DNA of 64,000 nt from Pontibacillus litoralis JSM 072002 (GTDB lineage: Bacteria > Bacillota > Bacilli > Bacillales > BH030062), in assembly GCF_000775615.1 (NCBI RefSeq), contig NZ_AVPG01000005.1:1-64000 (forward strand), given 5' to 3'. A program made the position numbers and the translations under genes. This document shows positions 44,339 to 55,385 of this stretch, piece after piece (position 1 is the first letter of the stretch; each line of letters starts with the position of its first letter). The notes under the pieces are model-generated. The model saw only the letters and a list, made by a program, of their open reading frames with translations. It was not told the origin of the DNA and searched no databases.

Positions 44339-45268
44339 CTATATTCCTAATTCTTTTTTATATTGCTCTAATTCTTTCCTCGTACACCTTACCCAGTGAC
44401 CCGGCTTTACTTCACGAAATTCCGGCTCTTCACTCGTATCATGAATGCTAGGGTCGTATGCAGTACGTTGACGCGCTCTTTCATAATTAGGGTCGGGTAA
44501 TGGAATCGCGGATAAAAGTGATTTTGTATATGGGTGAATCGGATTTTTATACAGTTCCTCACTATCTGCTAATTCTACCATGTTGCCAAAATACATAACC
44601 CCAATACGGTCACTAATGTATTTCACCATAGACAAATCATGGGCTATAAACAAATAAGTTAATCCTTGTTCTTTTTGCAATTTCTTTAATAAATTGACAA
44701 CTTGTGCTTGAATCGATACGTCTAATGCAGAAATAGGTTCATCAGCGATGATTAACTCAGGTTGTACCGCTAATGCACGTGCGATTCCGATTCGTTGGCG
44801 TTGTCCTCCACTAAATTCATGAGGGAAGCGAGTTGCGTGCTCTTTATTTAATCCTACCGTTTGTAGCAACTCCTCTACACGTCCTCTTCTTTCTGCTTCA
44901 TTGCTAACTAGTTTATGAACATCTAGACCTTCCGCAATAATATCCATCACAGTCATTCTTGGATTCAAAGAAGAAGAAGGATCTTGGAAAATCATTTGCA
45001 TTTTTCGATTAAATTTAAGTAAATCTTTTTTTGACTTTTTACCGTGCACATCTTCATTATCGAATAAAACTTGTCCACTAGTCGCCTCATATAATCGAAT
45101 AATCGTTCTACCAGTAGTAGACTTTCCACAACCAGATTCGCCTACTAACCCGAACGTTTCTCCTTTATATATATCAAAGGTGAGACCATTAACAGCTGTA
45201 ATCACCTTGTTACGACCTACGCTAAATTGTTTCGTTAAATTTTTTACTTCTAATAGTTTTTCAGCCAT
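44339..45268 (-). CDS. oppF: Oligopeptide ABC transporter ATP-binding protein OppF
   Basis: A 309-aa ATPase of the peptide importer. Walker A G-E-S-G-C-G-K-S-T is near residues 43-51, signature F-S-G-G-Q-R-Q near 152, Walker B L-I-I-A-D-E-P near 172. The C-terminal oligopeptide-type extension (S-A-I-P-L-P-D-P-N-Y-E-R) is present. Its ATG overlaps the oppD stop by one base. It works as a heterodimer with OppD. Confidence 0.95.
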   Translation of the reverse strand: MAEKLLEVKNLTKQFSVGRNKVITAVNGLTFDIYKGETFGLVGESGCGKSTTGRTIIRLYEATSGQVLFDNEDVHGKKSKKDLLKFNRKMQMIFQDPSSSLNPRMTVMDIIAEGLDVHKLVSNEAERRGRVEELLQTVGLNKEHATRFPHEFSGGQRQRIGIARALAVQPELIIADEPISALDVSIQAQVVNLLKKLQKEQGLTYLFIAHDLSMVKYISDRIGVMYFGNMVELADSEELYKNPIHPYTKSLLSAIPLPDPNYERARQRTAYDPSIHDTSEEPEFREVKPGHWVRCTRKELEQYKKELGI

Positions 45269-46320
45269 TATTGATCACCCACTTTATTTCCAGTATTCGC
45301 AAAGCCTTGCATTCTTAATTGTACAGAAGCTGGTGGCTCTATTTTTGGTGCATCTTCATGTAATAACCAAGTTGCTGCATAATGTGTATCTGATACTTTA
45401 AACATTGGAGGTTCCATAACTTTATCAATTTCCAATGCAAATTTGTTTCTCGCAGCAAAGGCATCCCCTTGTGGTGGATTCGTCATATCTGGCGGGCTAC
45501 CAGGAATAGCAAATAATTCTTCCTCAGCGCTATCTAACGTTGGCATTGAGCCTAATAATCCCCACGTATATGGATGTTTCGGATTATAAAAAATATCATC
45601 CGTTGTTCCAATTTCCACAACTTTTCCTGCATACATAACTGCCACGCGATCTGCCACGTTCGCTACTACACCTAAATCGTGCGTAATGAAAATAATAGCA
45701 CTTTCTGTTTTCTTTTGAATATCTTTCATTAGCTCTAAAATTTGCGCTTGTATCGTAACGTCTAATGCTGTAGTTGGTTCATCGGCTATTAATATTTTCG
45801 GATTACATGCAAGAGATATCGCAACAACAACACGTTGACGCATTCCACCAGAAAATTGGTGTGGATACTGTTTCATACGAACTTCTGGTTGCGGAATTCC
45901 TACTAAATCTAATAATTCGATTGCTCGTTTCTTTGCATGTTCCTTGCTCATTTTTTGGTGTTTGATTAAGCCTTCCATAATTTGCGTACCAATTTTCATG
46001 GTAGGATTTAAAGACGTCATGGGATCTTGGAACACCATAGAAATATCTTTTCCGCGAATTTTCCGCATTTCACTAGTTGATTTCTTTACTAAATCTTCTC
46101 CTTCAAACAGTATTTCACCGCCCTTTACATAGCCGTGTGGTTTAGGCAAAAGTTGCATAATAGCATTGGATGTAACTGATTTACCCGAACCAGATTCACC
46201 AACAATGGCTATCGTTTCTCCTTTATTTAAATCGAAGCTTACACCTCGAACTGCTTGCACTTCTCCATTAAATGTATTAAATGAAACTTTTAAATCCTTC
46301 ACTTCTAATAGTTTACTCAT
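45268..46320 (-). CDS. oppD: Oligopeptide ABC transporter ATP-binding protein OppD
   Basis: A 350-aa ATPase. Walker A G-E-S-G-S-G-K-S near residues 39-46, signature F-S-G-G-M-R-Q near 155, Walker B L-I-A-D-E-P near 176. The oligo/dipeptide C-terminal domain with P-G-S-P-P-D near 276 is present. It differs from many OppD proteins by lacking the four-Cys Fe-S cluster near the C-terminus that some relatives have; only the shorter tail is seen. Start 19 bases after oppC. Confidence 0.94.
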   Translation of the reverse strand: MSKLLEVKDLKVSFNTFNGEVQAVRGVSFDLNKGETIAIVGESGSGKSVTSNAIMQLLPKPHGYVKGGEILFEGEDLVKKSTSEMRKIRGKDISMVFQDPMTSLNPTMKIGTQIMEGLIKHQKMSKEHAKKRAIELLDLVGIPQPEVRMKQYPHQFSGGMRQRVVVAISLACNPKILIADEPTTALDVTIQAQILELMKDIQKKTESAIIFITHDLGVVANVADRVAVMYAGKVVEIGTTDDIFYNPKHPYTWGLLGSMPTLDSAEEELFAIPGSPPDMTNPPQGDAFAARNKFALEIDKVMEPPMFKVSDTHYAATWLLHEDAPKIEPPASVQLRMQGFANTGNKVGDQ

Positions 46321-46339
46321 TTAGAAGCCACCTACCTTT

Positions 46340-47503
46340 TTATTTATGCATCTTCGGATCGAATGCGTCTCTTAATCCATCAGCTATTAAGTTAAATCCA
46401 ATCATAATGACTGATATTAATATTGCAGGGTATACTAATAAATATGGGTACAGTCTTAAGTTCTCAAATCCAGTATTAATTAATGTACCTAGTGAAGCAT
46501 CAGGCGGTACAATTCCAATTCCGATAAAGCTCAAGAAAGCTTCAAAGAAAATGGCCCCAGGTATTGTAAACATTGTTGTTATGATAATAATCCCACTAAT
46601 GTTTGGAACTAAGTGTTTAAGAATAATTTTGCCATTGGATGTTCCGAGTGTCCTTGCTGCCAAAACGAATTCTTGGTTTTTCAACTTCAATACTTCACCG
46701 CGGACAATCCTCGCCATACCTATCCATCCGGTGATCGTTAAAGCGATAATAATCGAAAGCATGCCAGGCTGTAGAACGAGAATCATTAAAATAATAATGA
46801 CCAAGTTCGGAATTCCTATTAACACTTCAATAATACGTTGCATCACACTATCTACTCGTCCACCGTAAAAAGCAGAAATTCCACCGTAAGCCACACCAAT
46901 AACTAAGTCAATTAATGCTGCAATTACACCGATAGCTAATGATACCCGTGTACCTAGCCATATTCTAGTCCATTGATCTCGGCCAAGCGTATCTGTTCCT
47001 AACCAGAAATACTCATCTTGCATATCTTTCGCTTCATAAATATGATAAGTCGCTTTCACTTCTGCAGAATTTCTTGACCCATCTCCTTCAGTTAATACTT
47101 CTACGTCCACAAAGTCTTCATTATTATCATATCGTTGAACCGCTTTTTGTGTTGCTTGCTCCACGTCATTACCTTCAAATTCATCTGATAACGTTCCATC
47201 AAAGCCAAGCCAGGAAATATTCTCCAAAGCTGCAACACGTGGTGGCATCTTAGCACGAGTTAAATCTTGATCATCTAAACCATGTTCATTCATACCCGGC
47301 CCAATAATACTAAATAGAACGATGACTAAAAGAACAAACACACTTAACATGGCAATTTTGTTCTTTAAGAAAGTTCTTCTAGCATCCTGTAAAAATGTTC
47401 GGCTTGGACCTGAAATCCTCTCACTATCTTTTTCTGATTCTTTCACAGGTACTAGTAAGTCTTTAGGTACATCTTGGGAGTTGTACTTTTCTTTCTCTGC
47501 CAT
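46340..47503 (-). CDS. oppC: Oligopeptide ABC transporter permease OppC
   Basis: A 387-aa permease. An unusually long N-terminal part contains one helix (about 46-68) and an extracellular insertion of about 110 residues before the five-helix core, which starts near residue 185. The coupling-helix motif R-G-E-V-L-K-L-K-N-Q-E-F-V-L-A-A-R near 272 carries the EAA loop. The insertion makes it longer than the 305-aa B. subtilis OppC; such long forms occur in halophilic Bacillaceae. ATG overlaps the oppB stop. Confidence 0.92.
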   Translation of the reverse strand: MAEKEKYNSQDVPKDLLVPVKESEKDSERISGPSRTFLQDARRTFLKNKIAMLSVFVLLVIVLFSIIGPGMNEHGLDDQDLTRAKMPPRVAALENISWLGFDGTLSDEFEGNDVEQATQKAVQRYDNNEDFVDVEVLTEGDGSRNSAEVKATYHIYEAKDMQDEYFWLGTDTLGRDQWTRIWLGTRVSLAIGVIAALIDLVIGVAYGGISAFYGGRVDSVMQRIIEVLIGIPNLVIIILMILVLQPGMLSIIIALTITGWIGMARIVRGEVLKLKNQEFVLAARTLGTSNGKIILKHLVPNISGIIIITTMFTIPGAIFFEAFLSFIGIGIVPPDASLGTLINTGFENLRLYPYLLVYPAILISVIMIGFNLIADGLRDAFDPKMHK

Positions 47504-48432
47504 TAGCTCTCCCCTCCTGTAAGTCGAATTCTAGGATCAATAACAACATATAATAGGTCAATAATTAGAATAATTACGACAAACATGATGGAAAACAGTA
47601 GCGTCGTACCCATTATAGTAGGATAGTCATTTATCATTATGGATGTAACAAATTGCTCCCCAATTCCAGGCACTGCAAAGATTTGTTCAATAACGAGCGT
47701 ACCTGTCATTAGACCAACTGCCATCGGCCCCATTACTGTAATTAATGGGATAAGGGAGTTTCTTAAACCATGCTTAAACACAATTTCAGATTCCTTTAAG
47801 CCTTTTGCACGTGCAGTTGTAATATAGTTCGAGCCCATTACTTCAATCATTTCCGTTCTCGTGAAACGGGCTGCTGTTGCCATTGGATAAATCATAAGAG
47901 CAATCGTCGGCAATACCGTATGTTCAAATGATCCCCATAAAGCAACCGGGAACCAACCAAGTTCAACTGCAAATACCCATTGCAACAAACCAGCAAATAC
48001 GAATGAAGGGATAGACGTCCCAAGTACGGCTACTATTGTCGACGTATAATCTAGTGCCCCATTGTGGAATACCGCTGCGACTAAACCTAGTAATATACCT
48101 AATAAAGAACCAAAGATGAGCGATTGTGCACCAAGTTGCAACGAAGGTCCTAATCGATCCATTAATATTTTACTTACAGGTGTATTATCAAAGTGAAATG
48201 AGATACCTAAGTCTCCTTGCACAAGACCTCCTAAATATTTAATATATTGAACAGGTACAGGTTCATCCAATCCATACTTTTCTAAAACAATTTGCTTTTG
48301 TTCTTCACTTAATTTATCTTCTGCACTTAACGGACTTCCTGGCATTAATTTCATGAGGAAGAACGAAAAAGTGGCAATAATGAAAAGCGTAATTAACATG
48401 TAGAAAACACGCCGCATAATATATCTGACCAT
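47503..48432 (-). CDS. oppB: Oligopeptide ABC transporter permease OppB
   Basis: A 309-aa permease with six helices. The family N-terminus R-Y-I-M-R-R-V-F-Y-M-L-I-T-L and the EAA loop T-A-R-A-K-G-L-K-E-S-E near residue 205 are clear. AGGGGG precedes the ATG. It follows oppA after 151 bases in which no clear terminator hairpin was found. Confidence 0.94.
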   Translation of the reverse strand: MVRYIMRRVFYMLITLFIIATFSFFLMKLMPGSPLSAEDKLSEEQKQIVLEKYGLDEPVPVQYIKYLGGLVQGDLGISFHFDNTPVSKILMDRLGPSLQLGAQSLIFGSLLGILLGLVAAVFHNGALDYTSTIVAVLGTSIPSFVFAGLLQWVFAVELGWFPVALWGSFEHTVLPTIALMIYPMATAARFTRTEMIEVMGSNYITTARAKGLKESEIVFKHGLRNSLIPLITVMGPMAVGLMTGTLVIEQIFAVPGIGEQFVTSIMINDYPTIMGTTLLFSIMFVVIILIIDLLYVVIDPRIRLTGGES

Positions 48433-48583
48433 TTCTTAACCCCCTAGTTGTACAGATGTTTTAGTAGAATATTAAAATGCATCTAGTAGCAGGATAATTA
48501 GTTTTGTAAAGAGGAAAGAGAGTATATGCCATAATCCCATATACCCCCTTCACCCCCTAATCATTTAACTGTAAAAATCACTA

Positions 48584-50278
48584 TTATTGTTCAGATCCAG
48601 CACTAGCCCACTTGTATTCATACGTTGCTCCAAATGGGTTCACAAACACCCCTTGAACTTTAGGTGATACTAGTTGAGCCTTAGCACGTTGATAAATTGG
48701 TGCGATAGCTGCATCTTCAAATAGTATTTTCTCAGCTTCTAGGAAGTTCTCATAACGAGCTTCGTTATCTTGCGCTAAATCAACTGATGCTTCGTCTAGC
48801 AAGGCATCATAATCAGGATTTGAATAGCCCATCTTGTTATTTCCACCATCTGTAATCCATAAAGTTAAGAACGTGTATGGATCAAGATAGTCTGGACCCC
48901 ATCCAGCAAATTGAATGTCATAATCCATATTCGTATCTAAATCAAGACGTTGCTCAAATGGTACCTGCTTTAGCGTAATATCTAGGCCAGGAAGGTTACT
49001 TTCTAATTGGTTTACTAAATATTCGTTCATCGTTTTTGCTGTTTCGGTATCTCCAGCCAAGAATTCTATTTCAACCTTGTCTGTACCTAACTCTTCAAGA
49101 CCTTTTTCCCAATATTCATTTGCCTTGTCTACATCATAAGTAACAAGGTCGCCACTTACTTCACGGAAATCTTCTCCAGAACCAGGCATCGGAGCGAAGT
49201 CTTTCGGTATTAAACCATTTGCTACAATAGAGCCGTTATTCAAGATTTCATCTACAAGTGCTTGTTTATTGTATGCGCGGCTAATAGCTGCACGGATATT
49301 CGTATTTGCAAGTGCATCATTTCTTGTTTGGTTCATCTTCAAATAGAAAACGGAAGTTTCTGGTGTTACAACATAATCTTCATGAGTTGAATATTGATCT
49401 ACTAGGTCAGAAGATAAACCTGCGCGATCTATAGTTCCTGCTTCATAAAGGTCAACAGATGTTTGTGGATCTTTAACTACTTCATACGTCATTTTATCTA
49501 ACTGAACCGTTTCTGCATCCCAATAATCTTCGTTCTTCTCTAATTCCCAGGAAGTACTAGTGCTTTCCCAATCAACAAATTTGTATGGGCCATTGGATAG
49601 TAATGTATCAGAGCTTGTTGCAAATTTATCGCCCTGCTCTTCTACAAACTTCTTATTTAAAGGCATAAAAGTACCAAATGTTGTTAATGACTCAAAGTAT
49701 GGTACTGGGTTTGCTAGTTCTACAACAAACGTGTAATCATCTTCTGCTTTGACTCCAAGCTCTTCTACTGGCTTGTCGCCTTTACTTACTTCTTCAGCAT
49801 TTTTAATAACGCCACTCATCATATATGGTCCGTACTCTGAACCTGTATCTGGATTCACTGCACGTTGCCAACCGTAAACGAAATCGTGAGCTGTTACAGC
49901 ATCACCATTGGACCATTTTGCATCCTCACGTAATTCAAATGTCCAAATAAGACCGTCCTTACTTACACTATGGTCTTTAGCAATACCTTCCACAGGTTTC
50001 GCATTTTCATCTAAGCGATATAACCCTTCCATCGTCGCTCCAATAAATTGGAAACCATATTCATCTGTTGCAAGTGAAGGATCCATGGAAGGAATCGTAT
50101 CACCGTTAATAAAGTTAAGTACTTGTTCCCCAGAATCTCCTTCATCTGTTGTTTCTTCAGATTGCGTATCATCTGAGCCTGTTTCTTCTGTTGTCTCGCC
50201 TTCATCACCTGAGCATGCCACTAAAAACACGCTAAGCAATAGACTAAGCATTAACAACAATGTCCATTTTAACTTCAT
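48584..50278 (-). CDS. oppA: Oligopeptide-binding lipoprotein OppA
   Basis: A 564-aa extracellular peptide-binding protein. ATG 50278 has AGGGGG at good spacing; an in-frame TTG two codons earlier is too close. The lipobox L-V-A-C has its Cys at residue 22, then an acidic E/T/D/S linker of about 30 residues. SBP-family-5 landmarks are A-K-W-S-N-G-D-A-V-T-A-H-D-F-V-Y near residue 121 and F-A-G-W-G-P-D-Y-L-D-P near 455. It is the first gene of oppABCDF. In B. subtilis this importer also brings in Phr signalling peptides for competence and sporulation. Confidence 0.96.
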   Translation of the reverse strand: MKLKWTLLLMLSLLLSVFLVACSGDEGETTEETGSDDTQSEETTDEGDSGEQVLNFINGDTIPSMDPSLATDEYGFQFIGATMEGLYRLDENAKPVEGIAKDHSVSKDGLIWTFELREDAKWSNGDAVTAHDFVYGWQRAVNPDTGSEYGPYMMSGVIKNAEEVSKGDKPVEELGVKAEDDYTFVVELANPVPYFESLTTFGTFMPLNKKFVEEQGDKFATSSDTLLSNGPYKFVDWESTSTSWELEKNEDYWDAETVQLDKMTYEVVKDPQTSVDLYEAGTIDRAGLSSDLVDQYSTHEDYVVTPETSVFYLKMNQTRNDALANTNIRAAISRAYNKQALVDEILNNGSIVANGLIPKDFAPMPGSGEDFREVSGDLVTYDVDKANEYWEKGLEELGTDKVEIEFLAGDTETAKTMNEYLVNQLESNLPGLDITLKQVPFEQRLDLDTNMDYDIQFAGWGPDYLDPYTFLTLWITDGGNNKMGYSNPDYDALLDEASVDLAQDNEARYENFLEAEKILFEDAAIAPIYQRAKAQLVSPKVQGVFVNPFGATYEYKWASAGSEQ

Positions 50279-50347
50279 AGTCAAAAAGACCCCCTTAAGT
50301 AATAGATTTTTTTATTTCTTTTTAGTAGACTTAAGCTACTATTAAAA

Positions 50348-50376
50348 ATTGTACAACAATTCTACTTAATTCGCAA
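50348..50376 (-). promoter_or_regulatory. Promoter of oppABCDF
   Basis: On the minus strand TTGCGA (50371-50376) and TACAAT (50348-50353) are 17 bases apart. The stretch between this promoter and the Trp T-box (50377-50530) shows no gene and should contain the trpS promoter. Confidence 0.6.
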
Positions 50377-50532
50377 AACTTTTTTTATTATCTGACATTC
50401 TTTAGCAAATAAAAGGATTCGAGATTATTCCTCCCCTCCCTTAAAAATAAAGGGTTACATAGATTTTTACTCTTGAATATTTCGTCATATTTCTTTATAA
50501 TTTTAATAATAAAAATTTTTTATAGCATAAAG

Positions 50533-51796
<1,264 letters not shown>

Positions 51797-51802
51797 TAAT
51801 AA

Positions 51803-51847
51803 GTAAAAGGGGTCTAACGAATGAATGTGTTCGCTAGACCCTTTTAT
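51803..51847. terminator. Terminator shared by trpS and yjbA
   Basis: AAAAGGGGTCTA pairs with TAGACCCTTTT with inner CGAA/TTCG; it overlaps the last codons of yjbA. Confidence 0.75.
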
Positions 51848-52583
51848 TCACTTCATTATTCTGTTCTAACTCCCAAAGCTTCTCGAAAAACGGCTGTCCT
51901 TTCACCAATTTATGACACAATTCCTCGTGGGCTGGTGACCAACCATTCGTTACACCGTTATATAAAGTTTGCCACGCTTGTTCAAAGTTATATTCGTCTA
52001 TCGTTGCATAATAAGTAGGGTCCCATTCTGTTAACCAGTATCTCACTTCAGGTGAATTCTCAGAGGAGCGTAACTGATCTAACGCCATTAACATGAGCTG
52101 TTTTAGTTGACGTTCTTTTCTCGTTAAGCCAATCATTGTTATAGGATGGGGGGATAATATATGATATTCCTTCTCCTCTTGTTCAAATTCATAGCTTTCT
52201 GGCGAATGTTCTGCAATCATGTCATACACTAACCTTTCCTGCCTTGGGATTAAGCGACTCTTTCGCACAGGTAGGTTATACCCCATTGTATCGACCGCCA
52301 AGATGGCATCACCATCTGTTACAACAAACGCATATTCAAGGGAAATCCGTTCTTGATTTTTCCTTAAATAAGCTCGTTTATAGACAGCTTCTAATATGGA
52401 CTGAGGTAAATCTTGCAAGTCATTCTCTATATAATGAAATAGAGCTGCTTGTACGTACAATAACGGCGCTTGATCAAGCAACTCAATTCCATCCTCTTTC
52501 CTCCACTCATGAAAGGAGCATACGTTATATCCATTTTCCTCCCCTTCAAACCAATTCACCCATACATCGTGTAAATATAGCAT
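51834..52583 (-). CDS. yjbA: UPF0736 (DUF3603) protein YjbA
   Basis: A 249-aa conserved Bacillaceae protein. It begins [16 protein letters not shown] and has Y-N-V-C-x-F-H-E-W near residue 20, both family hallmarks. It is soluble and acidic, with no known enzymatic motif. Its place beside trpS matches B. subtilis. Function unknown. Confidence 0.9.
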   Translation of the reverse strand: MLYLHDVWVNWFEGEENGYNVCSFHEWRKEDGIELLDQAPLLYVQAALFHYIENDLQDLPQSILEAVYKRAYLRKNQERISLEYAFVVTDGDAILAVDTMGYNLPVRKSRLIPRQERLVYDMIAEHSPESYEFEQEEKEYHILSPHPITMIGLTRKERQLKQLMLMALDQLRSSENSPEVRYWLTEWDPTYYATIDEYNFEQAWQTLYNGVTNGWSPAHEELCHKLVKGQPFFEKLWELEQNNEVNKRV

Positions 52584-52668
52584 TGATTACCCTCGCTTTC
52601 CCAAACGTTTTCTCTTGTAAAAATAAGTATGACCAACATAGGAAATTTTATTCGAATGTAGCCAACTT

Positions 52669-52881
52669 TTAACATGAATCATTTGGGTAAAGGAACATCG
52701 CTACGAGCATAACAATCACGCCAAGGGGGAAGAAATAGCATTCAGGTCTGGTCTGAATAAACAAGAAATAATCCGTCCAGCTAAAACCAGCAGGTAAGAG
52801 ATTTAAATAAGCAATCAACGTCACACCACCAGATATTGCAAATCCAAACCCAATTAAGAATAAAAAAATTACACCAAGCAT
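52669..52881 (-). CDS. Small membrane protein, unknown
   Basis: A 70-aa protein with two hydrophobic helices (about residues 3-26 and 49-66). Between them is F-S-W-T-D-Y-F-L-F-I. The ATG is preceded by GGGGGG. It is located between fabF and yjbA where B. subtilis has yjaZ and the app operon. No family was recognised. Confidence 0.7.
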   Translation of the reverse strand: MLGVIFLFLIGFGFAISGGVTLIAYLNLLPAGFSWTDYFLFIQTRPECYFFPLGVIVMLVAMFLYPNDSC

Positions 52882-52967
52882 TTCATCCCCCCTCTCTGCT
52901 TGTCCATTTATACGATGTATATGTACAAGCCTACTTATTCATGACAAGCTGCGTCGTTAAACATCCA

Positions 52968-53006
52968 TAAAAAAAAGAAGCGCATGCAGGAATCATGTGC
53001 TTCTCG
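52968..53006 (-). terminator. Terminator of fabHF
   Basis: On the minus strand GAAGCACATG pairs with CATGCGCTTC and eight T follow. Confidence 0.8.
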
Positions 53007-53013
53007 TTCATCT

Positions 53014-54252
53014 TTATGCTTCAAATTGTTTAAATACTAACGACACATTGTGCCCGCCAAAACCTAACGAGTTACTTACAACAGTTTGCACTGCACGGTC
53101 TCTCGCTTCATTTGGTACGATATCTAAATCGCAATCAGCGTCTTTATTCTCGTAATTAATCGTTGGTGGAACTTTGTTCGTTAATATCGTTTTTACCGCA
53201 ACGACGGATTCTACTGCACCTGCCGCTCCTAATAAATGTCCGGTCATCGATTTCGTAGAACTCATAGCAAGATTGTAGGCGTGATCACCAAAAACAGCTT
53301 TCACAGCTTCTGTTTCGAATTTATCATTTAATGCTGTACCAGTACCATGCGCGTTAATGTAATCCACATCCTCAGGCTGCACACTTGCATCTTCTAACGC
53401 TTGCTTCATCGCACGTGTTGCGCCTTCTCCATTCGGGGCAGGTGCCGTTATATGATGAGCGTCACCGGTTGAACCGTAACCAACGAGTTCTGCTAAAATC
53501 GTTGCACCACGCTTCTCGGCAGACTGTAAGCTTTCTAATACAAGGATGCCAGCGCCTTCACCCATCACAAAACCTCCACGTTCTGCATCAAATGGACGAC
53601 TTGCTTTGTTTGGATCCTCCTCAAAAGAAAGTGCCTTCATTGAGGAGAAGCCTGCAAATGCCATGTTCGTTAGCGGCGCTTCCGTACCACCAGCAATCAT
53701 TACATCCGCATCGCCTCGCTCGATTACTTTAAAAGCATCACCAATGGAATTCGCTCCAGAAGCGCACGCTGTTACACTACATGAATTAATTCCTTTTGCA
53801 CCTAAAGCAATGGATACTTGACCAGCTGCCATATCTGGAATCATCATTGGGATGAAAAACGGACTTACACGACGAGCACCTTTTTCTTTAAATTTATCAA
53901 TTTGCTCTTCCAGTGTGGACATGCCACCAATACCAGACCCAATCCATACGCCTGTACGCTCTGCATTTTCCTCGTTAATGTCTAAACCAGCATTTTCAAC
54001 AGCCATAACTGCAGCAGCTAACGCATATTGAGTAAATAAATCCATGCGGCGTGCTTCTTTTTTATCAAAATAATCACCAGGATGAAAATCTTTTACTTCT
54101 CCACACACATGAACAGGAAATTGTTCCGGGTCCACTCTTGTAATTGGACCTATTCCAGATTTCCCTACCATCATGTTGTTCCACATCGTCTCTACATTAT
54201 TACCTATAGGAGATACAGCCCCCATTCCAGTAACAACTACTCTATTTTTCAT
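53014..54252 (-). CDS. fabF: 3-oxoacyl-[ACP] synthase II
   Basis: A 412-aa condensing enzyme that elongates acyl-ACP. ATG 54252 follows GAAGGAGG, while the longer frame overlaps fabH by 34 bases. The catalytic Cys is residue 163 in T-A-C-A-S-G; the His residues are in H-G-T-G-T near 302 and G-H-L-L-G-A-A-G near 339. It follows fabH in an operon (20 bases between them). FabF is the platensimycin/cerulenin target. Confidence 0.97.
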   Translation of the reverse strand: MKNRVVVTGMGAVSPIGNNVETMWNNMMVGKSGIGPITRVDPEQFPVHVCGEVKDFHPGDYFDKKEARRMDLFTQYALAAAVMAVENAGLDINEENAERTGVWIGSGIGGMSTLEEQIDKFKEKGARRVSPFFIPMMIPDMAAGQVSIALGAKGINSCSVTACASGANSIGDAFKVIERGDADVMIAGGTEAPLTNMAFAGFSSMKALSFEEDPNKASRPFDAERGGFVMGEGAGILVLESLQSAEKRGATILAELVGYGSTGDAHHITAPAPNGEGATRAMKQALEDASVQPEDVDYINAHGTGTALNDKFETEAVKAVFGDHAYNLAMSSTKSMTGHLLGAAGAVESVVAVKTILTNKVPPTINYENKDADCDLDIVPNEARDRAVQTVVSNSLGFGGHNVSLVFKQFEA

Positions 54253-54272
54253 AAAACAACTTCCTCCTTCAA

Positions 54273-55217
54273 TTATCTCCCGTAACGTAATGCAACGGCT
54301 CCCCACGTTAAGCCGCCACCAAACCCAACTAGCACTACGACGTCGTTATCTTTTATGTTGCCATTTTCAATATTCTCCGATAATGCAATTGGAATGGAAG
54401 AGGAAGAGGTATTTCCATATCGATTAACCGATACCGCCATCTTCTCTTCTGGTATTTCCAAACGTTGGCGTGCTGCTTCCATAATTCGAATGTTCGCTTG
54501 ATGAGGGACGAGAAAATCGACATCCTCTTTAGTAAGCCCTGCCTTCTCCAATACTTTAATTGATGATTCTGGCATTTGGCGAACTGCGAATTTAAACACT
54601 TCTCTGCCATTCATTTTTATAAAGCGATCTTCTTTTCCTTGATAGAGGTACTTACTTCCACTTCCATCAGATCCAAGTTCAAACGACAGAATACCTTTTC
54701 CTTCACTAACAGGGCCTAACACAGTTGCTCCAGCACCATCACCGAATAATACACACGTATTCCGGTCCGTCCAGTCAGTGATTTTCGATAGCTTCTCAGA
54801 GCCAACTAATAAAATATTATCATACACACCGTTTTGAATAAATTGTTGTGCTGTAATCATCCCATACATATAGCCTGCACATGCGGCCCCTAAATCCATT
54901 GATGCCGCTTTCGTCGCTCCTAATCGCTCTTGCAGCATGTTCCCAACAGAAGGAAAAGGCATATCTGGTGTAACCGTGGCAACAATAATTAAATCAATAT
55001 CTTCTGCAGACATATTCGCCTGTTCTAATGCTCGTAAGGAAGCTTCATACCCCATATCCGATGTATCCATGTCTTCATCTGCAAACCGGCGCTCTTCAAT
55101 ACCTGTTCGTGTACGAATCCACTCATCACTCGTATCTACAATTTTCTCCATGTCTGCATTGGTAAATACTCGCTCTGGCACATAGTGACCAGCACCTAAT
55201 ATACCTACATTTCTCAT
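54273..55217 (-). CDS. fabH: 3-oxoacyl-[ACP] synthase III
   Basis: A 314-aa initiator of fatty acid synthesis that condenses acyl-CoA primers (branched in Bacillus) with malonyl-ACP. The catalytic triad is Cys 113 in G-A-A-C-A-G, His in V-P-H-Q-A-N near 240 and Asn in N-R-Y-G-N-T-S near 270. The position upstream of fabF corresponds to fabHA of B. subtilis. A FapR-like site lies about 40 bases upstream. Confidence 0.97.
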   Translation of the reverse strand: MRNVGILGAGHYVPERVFTNADMEKIVDTSDEWIRTRTGIEERRFADEDMDTSDMGYEASLRALEQANMSAEDIDLIIVATVTPDMPFPSVGNMLQERLGATKAASMDLGAACAGYMYGMITAQQFIQNGVYDNILLVGSEKLSKITDWTDRNTCVLFGDGAGATVLGPVSEGKGILSFELGSDGSGSKYLYQGKEDRFIKMNGREVFKFAVRQMPESSIKVLEKAGLTKEDVDFLVPHQANIRIMEAARQRLEIPEEKMAVSVNRYGNTSSSSIPIALSENIENGNIKDNDVVVLVGFGGGLTWGAVALRYGR

Positions 55218-55255
55218 ATATACATCCCCTTAAAGGTAGTTTCTATTATCAATTA

Positions 55256-55275
55256 TTATGACTTGGTACTAATCA
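55256..55275. promoter_or_regulatory. Degenerate FapR-like operator of fabHF
   Basis: On the minus strand TGATTAGTACCAAGTCATAA contains one good half TTAGTACC and a diverged second half (TCATAA instead of TACTAA). Its position upstream of fabH is the expected one. Confidence 0.5.
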
Positions 55276-55344
55276 TAAAGTATTTTTTACAATTATTCAA
55301 GTATGTTTCCTTTTCCATGCTATTGTTAGTGTTCAATTCTCCCA

Positions 55345-55383
55345 CACAAAAAAATCCCAGCTTAGGCTAGGATTTTTTAAAAA
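55345..55383 (-). terminator. Terminator of med
   Basis: On the minus strand AAAATCCTAGC pairs with GCTGGGATTTT around CTAA, with seven T following. Confidence 0.8.
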
Positions 55384-55385
55384 TA

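Noticed and set aside
48433-48583. Attenuator between oppA and oppB
   Set aside because: The 151-base gap was examined but no stable hairpin with a T-run was found.
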